A stretch of DNA of 64,000 bases from DAITBA01 sp036824005. Its GTDB lineage: Bacteria > Pseudomonadota > Gammaproteobacteria > Burkholderiales > Rhodocyclaceae. Location of the stretch: assembly GCA_036824005.1 (NCBI GenBank), contig DAITBA010000001.1, forward strand, positions 620,001-684,000. Direction: 5' to 3'. Under the pieces are notes generated by a model, which was not told the origin of the DNA, made no database searches, and worked only from the letters and a program-made list of their open reading frames with translations. The translations under genes were made by a program, and so were the position numbers. This document shows, one piece after another, positions 53,317 to 62,503 of this stretch (its first letter is position 1; each line of letters starts with the position of its first letter).

Positions 53317-55794
53317 ATGGCGGCGCTACCAAACAAACTCGGCAAATACGAAATCCGTCGCGTCCTGGGACAGGGCGCGATGGGCATTGTCTACGAAGGG
53401 TTCGACCCCCTCATCCGGCGCCGCGTCGCGCTGAAGACGATCCGGCGTGACCAGCTCGACCGTGCCGAAGCACAGGAACTGCTCGAGCGTTTCCGTCGCG
53501 AGGCGCAGGCGGCCGGCCGACTGAGCCATCCTAACATCGTTGCCATCTATGAATACGGCGAAGATGAGGACACGGCCTTCATTGCCATGGAGTTCGTCGA
53601 GGGACGGGAACTGAAAGACTACTTCGACTGCAATGAGCGCTTCCCGATGTCCGGCATCGCGCGCGTCATGACGCAGCTGCTCGATGCCCTCGACTATTCG
53701 CACAAGAACGGCATCGTTCACCGGGATATCAAGCCGGCAAACATCATCCTGCTCTCCGACGGCAGCGCCAAGGTCGCCGATTTCGGCATTGCCCGGATCG
53801 AATCATCCACGCTGACGCAGGCGGGGTCCGTGCTCGGCACACCGAGCTACATGTCGCCGGAGCAGTTCATGGGACAGTCCGTCGACGGGCGCTCCGACCT
53901 GTTCTCTGCGGGCGTGGTGCTGTACCAGTTCCTGACCGGGGAAAAGCCGTTTACCGGCGGCCTGACCACCATCATGCACAAAGTGCTCAAGGAGGACCCT
54001 CCGCCGCCCTCGGAGCTGAACGTGCAGGTGCCGCGTCAGTTCGACGATTTAATGCGCAAGGCGCTCGCCAAGCGCCCGGCGGACCGCTTCCAGACCGCCC
54101 ACGAGTTCGTGGCTGCCATCACTGCTGCAGCAAGCGCGCAGCCGGCTGACGACGTGACTGTCGTTGATATCGATGCCACGACCAGGATCACCCCGCCGGC
54201 AGCGCGCGTGGTGGATGCCACGACAACTGCGGCGCGCCAGCCCGAAGCTGCGACAGCGCGGCGAGCGGAAGCGCAGCACACGCCAGCCAGCCCAAGCTGG
54301 GATCTGGAAGCGGCAGTTCCGAAGGCAAAAAAAACCTCCCAAGCGCCCGCCATTGCGATCGTGGCCGGCATCTTCGTCGTCGGATTGGGTGCTGCGGCAT
54401 ACCTCGCCTTGAACCGGCAGGCGCCGACGCCGGAGTCGACCGGGCCGGGAGCCGCTGTGGCTACACCGCCCGTCGCCGCGCAAGCGGCGCCTGCGGTGGC
54501 GCCCACAGCCGCTGTGGCACCGACGTTAGCCCCGAGTCCTGCGCCCGTCCTGTCTACAAGCGTGGCGGGCGAACCGGGCGTCCTCGCCATTAGCGCCTTG
54601 GGCTTGGCCGATCCCGGTGATCCGCGACTTGCCCAGGACAACGGGCTGCTCAATGCCGAACTGCGCGACGACGCCCGGCGCCAGTTGATCGAGAAGGCAG
54701 TGGCGCTATATGTGGATCCGGGCTCCTTGGCGAAGAACTATGGTGTGCTCAGGGAAAAGCTCCTGCCGCGCAGCGCCGACTTCATCCACAGCGTGATCGA
54801 GGAGCAGGCACCCCAATTGGGCAAGGATGGTCTGATGTCGATCACCACCCGTGCCGCCGTGCGGGTGCGCGAGGTGCAGAAATCGCTCAACCAGATGTCG
54901 CGCGAAGAACGCGTCGACTTCATCCGCAACAACGGCGACCCGAAAATTTCCGTGGCGATCGCGGTGCGCAGTACCGAGGGCGAGGCCGCCGGTGCGCTGC
55001 AGCGTTCGCCCGTTGCTGAGAATCTTCTCAAGGAGCGCATTCAGTCCTTCGGTTTTCGGATCTGGAACGACGAGCACGCCGGTGCCGTACAAGGTGCCAA
55101 TGGAGCGAAACCCATACCCGGCGCCGATTTCTCGGTCCAGGGAGAAGCGAAGTTCAGAAAGCTGTCGGCGAAGCTGGCCGCCTCCGGGCTGATCATCGAA
55201 AAATTCGTGTTGTCCTCCTGGACGGTCAAATGCCTCGACAAGAGCACCGGCGAAGAGATCTACTACAACACGCGCATACCCGAGAAGACCACCTGGAATT
55301 CCGAAGATGAGGCGTTGCGGGATGTCGGGCGGTTAATTGGCGAGGAGTTCTCCAAGAGCTTCTTTCTCCAGCACTTCCATTACACCGGCAGGAACGTTCG
55401 GCTGAAATTCTCGCAGCTCCCCGGTGCGGATCTGGCGCCTAAGCTGCTGCGCGAGCTCACTGGCATGCGCTCCGTGCTGGCCGTGGGGCTTGCGCAGCAC
55501 GGTGCCTCGGAGGTGGTATTCGAGGCGCAGCTGTCCGGTGGATTGCGCAACGCCGCCGATCTGGTTCAGGCCGGCATTCTTCGTCCGCTGAACTTGAAGC
55601 TCGGCAGGCAATGCCTGAATGTGGTCGCCAGCGCTGCCGACGAGGTGACAATCACCTTCGAGGCCGGCTGCAACGAGCCGGCCGTTCTTGCGCGTGTCGA
55701 GAATCTTCCCCCGGCGGCGCTCCTCGATGCGCCGCCGACGCGGCGTGAGGCGGTGGTTAAGAACCCTGAGACGCTGAAGAAGCTCGCTATCTGA
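53317..55794 (+). CDS. Transmembrane Ser/Thr protein kinase with periplasmic sensor
   Basis: An 825-residue protein. The kinase domain (about 10-265) is complete: GQGAMG, Lys40 (VALKTI), HRDIKPAN with Asp137, and DFG at 155. A Pro/Ala/Thr-rich juxtamembrane region leads to one helix (about 344-366; AIAIVAGIFVVGLGAAAYLAL). The C-terminal 460 residues would be periplasmic. They include a region with ENLLKERIQSFGFRIWNDE, ASGLIIEKFVLSSWTVK and GRLIGEEFSKSFFLQHFHY, which shares the pattern of the two upstream secreted proteins, then a beta-rich end. It is the last gene of the three-gene operon and probably senses those proteins or their ligands. Confidence 0.85.
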   Translation: MAALPNKLGKYEIRRVLGQGAMGIVYEGFDPLIRRRVALKTIRRDQLDRAEAQELLERFRREAQAAGRLSHPNIVAIYEYGEDEDTAFIAMEFVEGRELKDYFDCNERFPMSGIARVMTQLLDALDYSHKNGIVHRDIKPANIILLSDGSAKVADFGIARIESSTLTQAGSVLGTPSYMSPEQFMGQSVDGRSDLFSAGVVLYQFLTGEKPFTGGLTTIMHKVLKEDPPPPSELNVQVPRQFDDLMRKALAKRPADRFQTAHEFVAAITAAASAQPADDVTVVDIDATTRITPPAARVVDATTTAARQPEAATARRAEAQHTPASPSWDLEAAVPKAKKTSQAPAIAIVAGIFVVGLGAAAYLALNRQAPTPESTGPGAAVATPPVAAQAAPAVAPTAAVAPTLAPSPAPVLSTSVAGEPGVLAISALGLADPGDPRLAQDNGLLNAELRDDARRQLIEKAVALYVDPGSLAKNYGVLREKLLPRSADFIHSVIEEQAPQLGKDGLMSITTRAAVRVREVQKSLNQMSREERVDFIRNNGDPKISVAIAVRSTEGEAAGALQRSPVAENLLKERIQSFGFRIWNDEHAGAVQGANGAKPIPGADFSVQGEAKFRKLSAKLAASGLIIEKFVLSSWTVKCLDKSTGEEIYYNTRIPEKTTWNSEDEALRDVGRLIGEEFSKSFFLQHFHYTGRNVRLKFSQLPGADLAPKLLRELTGMRSVLAVGLAQHGASEVVFEAQLSGGLRNAADLVQAGILRPLNLKLGRQCLNVVASAADEVTITFEAGCNEPAVLARVENLPPAALLDAPPTRREAVVKNPETLKKLAI

Positions 55795-55830
55795 CCGCGC
55801 GTGTAGCACCCGGCTTTCGCCGCAGCAAGT

Positions 55831-57036
55831 TCAGCCGCATAGATGTACCCGCGTGTAAGGGTAGGGCAGCGTACCGTCGGGCAATGGCTTTCCGGCGACC
55901 ACCTGAAACAGCGACAGCCAGCCGCGGGCGAACGCGTGGGCCGAGCCAGCCATGTAAATCCGCCACACGCGATACTTCTTTTCGCCGATCAGTTCCCGCG
56001 CCCGGTCGCCGTTTGCTTCCAGCCGCTCGACCCAGTGCCAAAGCGTCTTGGCATAATGCGGGCGCAGCGACTCCATGTCCACGCACTCGAGTCCCGCATG
56101 GGCGAGGGATTCGATGACGCGCGAGATATGCACCAGCTCACCGCCGGGAAACACATATTGCTCGATGAACTCGCTGATGCCGCTGCGCAGGCCCTCGGTG
56201 TCGAGACCGGCGGTGGTGATGCCATGGTTCATGACCAGTCCGCCCGGCGCCAGCAGATCATGGATCTTGTGGAAATAAGCGTTCAAATTGCGGCGCCCGA
56301 CGTGCTCGAACATACCCACCGAAGCGATCTTGTCGAAGCGCTCCTCGGTAGGCATTTCGCGATAATCGAGCAGGCGCACATCGACGCGTTCGCCCAGGCG
56401 CCGTCGCTGTACTTCCGCTTTCACGAAGTCATACTGGTCCTGGGACAGCGTGATGCCGACGCAGCGTGCCGCGTAGCGTTCTGCTGCCCAGATGATTAGA
56501 CCGCCCCAGCCGCAGCCGATATCGAGCAGAGACTCGCCCGGACGCAGCATGAGCTTGCGGCAGATGAGATCGAGTTTGCGCTCCTGTGCCCGGTCCAGGC
56601 TGTCTTCGGGGTCACCGAAATAGGCGCAGGAATAGATGCGGCGCGAATCCAGCCACAGGCCGAAGAAATCGTTGGAAACGTCGTAATGGAAGCCGATGTT
56701 CTTGCGCGCGCTTGGCCGGCTGTGGCGCAGCCAGTCCAAGGCGCGACTGCCCTTTTTGTCGACGGCCGTATCGGCATCGCACAGGACTTCGCCCAGTTTC
56801 AGGATCGTGCGCGCGTCGCCTTCCAGGTCGAAATCGCCTTCGACATAGGCGCGGGCGAGCTTGCCCATGGAAGGTTGAGCCAATGCGCGTAGCGCGCGCG
56901 GCTTGTGAACGGCAATGCCGACGGTGCTCGGCACCACCGGTAGATAGGTTTCGCCATTCCAGAATCGGACGGATATCGGCAGTGCGCGCTCAGTAAGCCG
57001 CTTGATTGCCTGTTGAAGTATCCGCTCCCGCCACAT
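55831..57036 (-). CDS. cfa: Cyclopropane-fatty-acyl-phospholipid synthase
   Basis: A 401-residue SAM-dependent enzyme that adds a methylene bridge to unsaturated phospholipid acyl chains. SAM motif LLDIGCGWGGLIIWAAERY, followed by GITLSQDQYDF and EHVGRRNLNAYFHKIH, is typical. The N-terminal lipid-binding part (about 1-110) precedes the Rossmann domain. It converges on the kinase gene with a 36-base gap and follows the cyclase-FHA gene on the same strand. Confidence 0.94.
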   Translation of the reverse strand: MWRERILQQAIKRLTERALPISVRFWNGETYLPVVPSTVGIAVHKPRALRALAQPSMGKLARAYVEGDFDLEGDARTILKLGEVLCDADTAVDKKGSRALDWLRHSRPSARKNIGFHYDVSNDFFGLWLDSRRIYSCAYFGDPEDSLDRAQERKLDLICRKLMLRPGESLLDIGCGWGGLIIWAAERYAARCVGITLSQDQYDFVKAEVQRRRLGERVDVRLLDYREMPTEERFDKIASVGMFEHVGRRNLNAYFHKIHDLLAPGGLVMNHGITTAGLDTEGLRSGISEFIEQYVFPGGELVHISRVIESLAHAGLECVDMESLRPHYAKTLWHWVERLEANGDRARELIGEKKYRVWRIYMAGSAHAFARGWLSLFQVVAGKPLPDGTLPYPYTRVHLCG

Positions 57037-57068
57037 GGCCGCTCCCTACGGCGCAGCGGTGCCTCGCC

Positions 57069-57962
57069 CTACTCGGCGATCTCGAAGGCAACGAACTCCT
57101 TTGGATCGTCACTGTACGCGTGGCCAAAGCTGATGCGACCGCGCCCCCTCAAAATGATCTCTTCGTGCTTGAGTGCGAACTCCGGCTCGCCGTCGAAGGT
57201 GACGAACGTTCCATTGGTACTTTGGTCGAGCAGCACGAACTTGTCGCGCCGACGCTCGATCCGGGCATGGCTGCGCGAAGCCCGCCGGTCGCCGATGACG
57301 ATGTCGCTGCTACCATCGCGTCCCAGCGATACGCCGCCGCCTGACGGATCAAATACGTGCTCCTCGCCGGCATGGCGAAGAACCAGCCTGGCTGAAGTGC
57401 CCACCTGGCGCAGGATGCTGGACGCCTTCATGGTCAGCTCGGTCGTTTCCTGCCACAGCACTTCGAAGACATGCACGTCCTCGCTCTTGCCTTTTATCGC
57501 CAGAGCGTCGATCTCGCGCGTAGCCTGACGCAGCAGCGGTGACAACGCATTGACGGTCTCGCCCGTGGTGAAGATCTGCCCCCCCTTGGCGAGACCAGCC
57601 ATGCGTGAGGCGGTATTCACGGTGTCGCCGAAGTAATCGTTGTTTTCCTCGATGATCGGCCCGAACTGCATGCCGACGCGGATCGACAGCGTCACCCCCG
57701 ACACGGGCGGCAGTTTTTCCACGCGCTGCTGCATCTCGCACGCCGCTTGCAGCGCCTGGTCGGCGCTGTCGAACACCGCCATGACCTCGTCGCCAATGGT
57801 CTTGACGACGCGCCCTTGATAAGTCTCGGTAGCGCGGCTCATTCTGTTCAGACAGCGCTCCACAGCCCGCATGGCCTCGTTGTCGCCGAGCTTCTCGTAA
57901 AGCCGCGTGCTGCCGGAAACATCGGCAAACAATACACACAGGCTGCGTTGGTTGAGGCTCAT
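57069..57962 (-). CDS. Class III adenylate/guanylate cyclase fused to an FHA domain
   Basis: A 297-residue soluble protein. A class III nucleotide cyclase domain (about 6-170) has the metal aspartates Asp14 (LFADVSGSTRLYEKL) and Asp58 (TIGDEVMAVF) and the transition-state region NDYFGDTVNTASRMAG. It is followed by an FHA phosphothreonine-binding domain (about 192-290) with SLGRDGSSDIVIGDRRASRSHARIE and STNGTFV. It could link Ser/Thr phosphorylation to cAMP or cGMP. ATG 57962 is chosen over TTG 57968. It lies 32 bases upstream of cfa. Confidence 0.9.
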   Translation of the reverse strand: MSLNQRSLCVLFADVSGSTRLYEKLGDNEAMRAVERCLNRMSRATETYQGRVVKTIGDEVMAVFDSADQALQAACEMQQRVEKLPPVSGVTLSIRVGMQFGPIIEENNDYFGDTVNTASRMAGLAKGGQIFTTGETVNALSPLLRQATREIDALAIKGKSEDVHVFEVLWQETTELTMKASSILRQVGTSARLVLRHAGEEHVFDPSGGGVSLGRDGSSDIVIGDRRASRSHARIERRRDKFVLLDQSTNGTFVTFDGEPEFALKHEEIILRGRGRISFGHAYSDDPKEFVAFEIAE

Positions 57963-58083
57963 GTCCAAACCGAGATCGGGTTCACACCGGACATTTTAAT
58001 CATACCAAACCGCACCCGACTGTGGCGCCCGCCTAAATCGAACAGGGAGCTAGATCCTTCTTGGCGGTCTTGCCGGACGGGAC

Positions 58084-58833
58084 CTATAAATGCGCGGTGC
58101 GGCCGCCGTCGACGGCAATGATCTGGCCGGTAAGATATGTTGCATCGGCAAGCAAAAAAAGAACCAGTTTTGCGACATCCAGAGCTTCGCCCTTGCGTTT
58201 GAGCAGGGTGTGGCCAATGATCGTCTCCCGGGCTGCAGCGTCGAAGGAGTCGTCCTCCGGCCATTCGATTGGACCGGGCGCGACGCCATTGACGCGCACC
58301 TCCGGCGCCAGCTCAACGGCCAAGGCACGCGTCAGGCCGACTAGCCCGGCTTTCGCGGTGCAATAGAGGGGATAGCTTTTGAGCGGCCGTTCGGCGTGAA
58401 TGTCTACAATATTGACGACCGTCCCGCGTGCCTGCCGCAGCTGGGGTGCGGCTGCCTGGGCGAGGAATAGGGGCGCCTTCAAGTTGGTGCCCATGAGATC
58501 GTCCCAGTGCGACTCGGTGATGCTGCCCACGGGCGTAGGGAAAAAACTCGACGCGTTATTGACCAGGGCGTCGACGCGCCCGAAACGCTCGGCCACGGCT
58601 GCGATTAGTCCGGGAAGTCGGGGCGTGTCGAGCAGGTCTGCCTGGAGCGCGATTGCGGAGCCGGGACGCAGGCCATTGAGCGCACCAGCCAGCGCTTGCG
58701 CGTCACCGGTGGCTCTGCGATAGTGCAGCGCAAGATCGGCGCCAGCGTCGTGCAACAGGCGCGCGGTTTCCGCGCCCAGGCGCCGGGCGCTACCAGTGAC
58801 GAGTACGACCTTGCCCGCAAGCGCAGAACCCAT
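58084..58833 (-). CDS. Pteridine-reductase-type short-chain dehydrogenase
   Basis: A 249-residue SDR. The cofactor loop is TGSARRLG, the TGxxxRxG form of pteridine reductases (FolM/PTR1) rather than the usual TGxxxGxG. The Asn-Ala motif NNASSFF and the catalytic YCTAKAGLVGL agree with it. This family reduces dihydrobiopterin or dihydrofolate with NADPH. It diverges from the MidA-like gene, with starts 41 bases apart, and is 115 bases upstream of the cyclase gene. Confidence 0.88.
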   Translation of the reverse strand: MGSALAGKVVLVTGSARRLGAETARLLHDAGADLALHYRRATGDAQALAGALNGLRPGSAIALQADLLDTPRLPGLIAAVAERFGRVDALVNNASSFFPTPVGSITESHWDDLMGTNLKAPLFLAQAAAPQLRQARGTVVNIVDIHAERPLKSYPLYCTAKAGLVGLTRALAVELAPEVRVNGVAPGPIEWPEDDSFDAAARETIIGHTLLKRKGEALDVAKLVLFLLADATYLTGQIIAVDGGRTAHL

Positions 58834-58874
58834 GGGCCGATTCTAGCGGATTTACCTTGCGCTTGACCCCTGCC

Positions 58875-60050
58875 ATGACCGACCGCAGCAATACCTTGCC
58901 CGTTCCCACATCGGAGGCATTGGCGCATAGCGAATCCTTGCGCCAGCGAATCGTGCAGGAGATCGAACGTACGGGCGGTTGGATCTCGTTCGCCCGATAT
59001 ATGGAGTTGGCGCTCTACGCGCCGGGATTGGGCTATTACAACGGTGGCACCTGCAAGTTCGGTGCTGCCGGCGATTTCATCACCGCGCCCGAGCTTACCC
59101 CTCTGTTCGGCGAGACGCTGGCGACACAAGTTGTCGAGCTATGCGCCCGCAGTGCGCCCTCGATCATCGAAGTCGGCGCCGGCAGCGGCGCGCTTGCCGC
59201 CGATGTGCTGCTGGAGCTGGAGCGCCGCGATGCGTTGCCGGAGCGTTACTCGGTTCTGGAACTCTCCGGCGACTTGCGCGCCCGCCAGCACGCCACGCTC
59301 AAGAAGAGGGCACCGCAACACTTGGAACGCGTCGTCTGGCTGGAAAGGATGCCAGAACGAGTGCATGGTGTCGTGATCGCCAACGAGGTGCTCGACGCCA
59401 TGCCGGTGCATCTTGTAGTCTGGCGGGAGGGGACTGTCGAGGAGCGCGGTGTGGCGGTCGATGGCGCTGGCAGGCTGGTGTGGCAGAACCGTCCGGCGCA
59501 GGGACAGTTGCGCGACGTGGCCCTCACGTTGCCGATCGAAGGGAGTGATGATCTGCCCTACGTCAGCGAAATCCAACTTGCCGCCTGCGCCTGGGTCGCC
59601 ACCTGGGCCAAGTTGCTCGATTGCGGAGCATTGCTGTTGATCGACTATGGGTTTCCCCGCAGCGAGTACTATCACCCCCAGCGCGCGTCGGGCACGCTGA
59701 TGTGCCACTACCGCCATCGCACTCATGATGATCCGTTCTACCTTCCCGGTCTGAACGACATCACGACCCACGTGGATTTCACGGCGATTGCCGAAGCCGG
59801 TTGCGACGCGGGTCTAGACCTGCTCGGCTACACCTCGCAGGCGCAGTTCCTGATCAACTGCGGAATCACCGACATGCTCTCGCGCCGCTTGCCTACGGAA
59901 CCCGCTCAGTATCTTCCCTTGGCGAGTCGGGTGCAGAAGCTCATCAGCCCTGCAGAGATGGGCGAATTGTTCAAAGTGATAGCCCTCGGGCAAGGCATTG
60001 TGCCGGGGCTCGTCGGGTTCGCCTGCGGCGACCGCAGTCACTCGCTCTGA
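58875..60050 (+). CDS. MidA/NDUFAF7-like SAM-dependent methyltransferase
   Basis: A 391-residue protein of the DUF185 family. It has ISFARYMELALYAPGLGYYNGG, ITAPELTPLFGETLA, the SAM-binding IIEVGAGSGALAADVL and EVLDAMPVHLV. The eukaryotic relative methylates an arginine of a complex I subunit; the bacterial target is unknown. ATG 58875 is chosen; TTG 58857 adds six residues. It diverges from the pteridine-reductase-type gene. Confidence 0.9.
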   Translation: MTDRSNTLPVPTSEALAHSESLRQRIVQEIERTGGWISFARYMELALYAPGLGYYNGGTCKFGAAGDFITAPELTPLFGETLATQVVELCARSAPSIIEVGAGSGALAADVLLELERRDALPERYSVLELSGDLRARQHATLKKRAPQHLERVVWLERMPERVHGVVIANEVLDAMPVHLVVWREGTVEERGVAVDGAGRLVWQNRPAQGQLRDVALTLPIEGSDDLPYVSEIQLAACAWVATWAKLLDCGALLLIDYGFPRSEYYHPQRASGTLMCHYRHRTHDDPFYLPGLNDITTHVDFTAIAEAGCDAGLDLLGYTSQAQFLINCGITDMLSRRLPTEPAQYLPLASRVQKLISPAEMGELFKVIALGQGIVPGLVGFACGDRSHSL

Positions 60051-60089
60051 CGACGCTGGCACGCCTGCCCTCAGCGGTATCGGCGCGGA

Positions 60090-60527
60090 TTAGCCGACCA
60101 GCTTCAGGCACACCAGACTGTTGCGAATCGAATCGGGGATGTGGGTCGGCTTCTGCGTTTCGCGATCGACAAAGACATGCACGAAATGCCCCACGGCGGC
60201 GGGCTTGTCTTCGTCCCGGCGGAACAATCCGATTTCATAGCGTACCGACGATTTGCCCAAATGGCCGACGCGCAAGCCGGCATCAATAGTTTCAGGGAAA
60301 CAGATGGACCGGTGGAATCGGCACTGGGTCTCGACGGCGATGCCGATGACGGGGCTGCGATGGATGTCGAGCCCGCCTTGGCGAATCAGGTACTCGTTGA
60401 TGACGGTGTCGAAATACGAATAATAGACAACGTTGTTGACGTGGCCATAGATGTCGTTGTCCATCCAGCGGGTCGGGATTGCCAGGAAATGGCGAAAGCC
60501 GATGCGCGTATCCAATACGTCCGTCAC
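60090..60527 (-). CDS. 4HBT-family acyl-CoA thioesterase (YbgC-like)
   Basis: A 145-residue hot-dog thioesterase. The active-site segment is RWMDNDIYGHVNNVVYYSYFD with the catalytic Asp and the GHVNNVVY signature. It hydrolyses an acyl-CoA of unknown chain. The start is GTG 60527. It converges on the MidA-like gene with a 39-base gap. Confidence 0.9.
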   Translation of the reverse strand: MTDVLDTRIGFRHFLAIPTRWMDNDIYGHVNNVVYYSYFDTVINEYLIRQGGLDIHRSPVIGIAVETQCRFHRSICFPETIDAGLRVGHLGKSSVRYEIGLFRRDEDKPAAVGHFVHVFVDRETQKPTHIPDSIRNSLVCLKLVG

Positions 60528-60590
60528 ACCTGCCGTCCTCGCCGCACCATGCCGGCGATGATAGCAGATATGCCGGACGTTACCGACGGG

Positions 60591-60794
60591 TCATTCTTGG
60601 CTTAAGTACATCCGGTGCAGGAATCCCTCGATGTCCGAGGGCGGGTCGCGGCGTTCCGGCCGCTGCGCCGGTACGCTCTGCATTTCGAGCTGAAGTTCCG
60701 GCCGCGGCAGCCAGTTTGCGTTGAGTACCTCGTCGCCGTATTCGCCTAGCTCGTCGAGCCTGTCTCCCGTACTCATATCCATGACGATCACCAT
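60591..60794 (-). CDS. Small conserved-looking protein, unknown function
   Basis: A 67-residue acidic protein beginning MVIVMDMSTGDRLDELGEYGDEV and ending SDIEGFLHRMYLSQE. It has no signal peptide or helix that spans a membrane. GGGGG lies six bases before the ATG. Base use and start context look like a real gene, and it lies 63 bases upstream of the thioesterase on the same strand, so the two may be co-transcribed. I do not recognise a family. A longer frame reaching 61025 lacks a start signal. Confidence 0.55.
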   Translation of the reverse strand: MVIVMDMSTGDRLDELGEYGDEVLNANWLPRPELQLEMQSVPAQRPERRDPPSDIEGFLHRMYLSQE

Positions 60795-61423
60795 CTTGAA
60801 CCCCCGCGCTTTGCGCCCCACGCGCAATTGACTCTCAATCCTTCTAACGACGCACCCGGACAAAAGTTGAACGGCGCGCTGCACAATTCTTCTCGGTTTC
60901 CTACCTCGCGCCTGCACACGCCAGTCCTGGACCGTCGATGCTCGTCGTCCCGTTGCTCGCGGCATCGCGAATCGGATTGCCGACAAGCGGGCCAGGAAGA
61001 ACGGACAGCTACCGGAAGGGATCATGGCGAAGCACGGCGCTGCGAACGAGGAAAGAAATCACGTCTGTTCGGACCATCCGCCGCAACATGCTTCGTCCCG
61101 CTTGGCAGCTCCGCGTGCAAGTGCACCTTTTCGCCGGCTCGCAGCCTTGGAAGCGCACGCAGTTGCGCCAAACGGTTTCGCAGATTTCTACCGGTGACCA
61201 AAGCCGTCTCGAACGCGACGTCGCCCCTGATACAGCCTGCGGCATTTCCCATCATGCGGGGATCGAATCACGACGCCCGGTTCCGACGAGGGTGCCCCGA
61301 GCCTACCGCGGCCGGAAACCATCCATGCCATAATGAGAATTACTGCCATCAGCGCCGCATTGGTACCGGAATTGGGGCTGTGTCGGTTTTTCCGACCTGC
61401 GCGGCAGTTCGAAGGAGGCTGAG
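60795..61423 (+). other. Gene-free stretch (about 630 bases)
   Basis: Apart from the upstream region of the small minus-strand gene, no gene is supported here. Several short open frames occur, none with a ribosome site or a recognisable protein. Near 61329, TAATGAGAATTA is a short inverted repeat resembling half of an iron-regulator site; it is too weak to call. A small RNA or decayed gene cannot be ruled out. Confidence 0.5.
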
Positions 61424-62476
61424 ATGGGGATTGGGGTGCGGTTATCGCCGCCGGGAAAGGCCGCTGCGGGTCGCACGTGCGCCGGGGTGTCGATCCTCTC
61501 GCCGGCTGGTCTGGTCGCGGTAGCACTCCTTGCCGCACCAGCATTCGCCGGTGGCTCCAACTACGGCATTCCTGTGGGGGCGCTGTCCCAGGTTACTGGG
61601 ACAGTCTCGGAATGGCCGGTGCCGACGCCGAAATTCGCCCGCGATCCGGCGCCGGGGCCAGATGGTCATATCTACATCGCCGTCATGTCGGGCAATAGGA
61701 TTGCGCGCTTCGATACCAAGACGAAGACTTTCCACGAATGGAATCTGCCTGACGGCGCGCGCCCCCATGGGTTGCTGGTAGATCGCGACAGTATTGTCTG
61801 GTACACGGGCAACGGCAACGGCACCATCGGCCGCCTCGACCCGAAATCCGGCAGAGTCACCGAGTTCCGGGCGCCCTCGGGCGGCGATCCCCATACCTTG
61901 GTCATCGACGACAAAGGGATCATTTGGTTTACGGTGCAGAACGGGCAGCGCATCGGTCGTCTGGATCGCGCCAGCGGCCAGATTACCGAGTACAGGACTT
62001 CCGGCAATCCCTACGGCTTGGCGGTGGATAAGCAGGGCGATGTTTGGTTCTGCCGCATCGGTGCGGACAAGTTGGGTCGCCTCGATCCCGCCCGCGGCGC
62101 GATCACGGAACTGGATACCGGCACCGGTTCGCGGCCGCGGCGCATCGCTGCGGCGCCGGACGGTACGTTATGGGTCACCGGCTATGGCAATGGCAAGCTG
62201 ATCAAGGTCGATTCCCAGGCCCGGCGCGTGGTCAAGGAATACGCCATGCCGGCGGGCGACGGCGGCCCCTACGCGGTAACGGTGGATGCCGCCGGGCGCG
62301 TTTGGGCCAACGAAATAAACACCGACACTGTGGCCCTGTTCGAGCCGACGACCGAGTCGTTTCGCGTCATCCAGCTGCCGTCGAAGAACGTTGGCATCCG
62401 CAAGGCGATCATCGACGCGCAAGGACGCTTCTGGTACATGGGCAGCCACAACGGCAGGTTGGGCATGATCGAATAG
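61424..62476 (+). CDS. Secreted Vgb-like beta-propeller protein
   Basis: A 350-residue exported protein. A signal peptide (LSPAGLVAVALLAAPAFAG) is followed by seven-bladed propeller repeats of the virginiamycin B lyase/SMP-30-NHL type, such as PGPDGHIYIAVMSGNRIARFD, VDRDSIVWYTGNGNGTIGRLD and IDDKGIIWFTVQNGQRIGRLD. Vgb enzymes open streptogramin B rings, but many homologues have other unknown roles, and resistance should not be assumed. GAAGGAGG precedes the ATG by 6 bases. The next gene begins 27 bases later. Confidence 0.85.
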   Translation: MGIGVRLSPPGKAAAGRTCAGVSILSPAGLVAVALLAAPAFAGGSNYGIPVGALSQVTGTVSEWPVPTPKFARDPAPGPDGHIYIAVMSGNRIARFDTKTKTFHEWNLPDGARPHGLLVDRDSIVWYTGNGNGTIGRLDPKSGRVTEFRAPSGGDPHTLVIDDKGIIWFTVQNGQRIGRLDRASGQITEYRTSGNPYGLAVDKQGDVWFCRIGADKLGRLDPARGAITELDTGTGSRPRRIAAAPDGTLWVTGYGNGKLIKVDSQARRVVKEYAMPAGDGGPYAVTVDAAGRVWANEINTDTVALFEPTTESFRVIQLPSKNVGIRKAIIDAQGRFWYMGSHNGRLGMIE

Positions 62477-62503
62477 GCATCGCGCAACAACTCAAGAACA
62501 ACA

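Noticed and set aside
61424..62476. Streptogramin B resistance gene (vgb)
   Set aside because: Only the propeller fold and general Vgb likeness are seen, plus a signal peptide not expected of the cytoplasmic resistance enzyme; the name would overstate the evidence.
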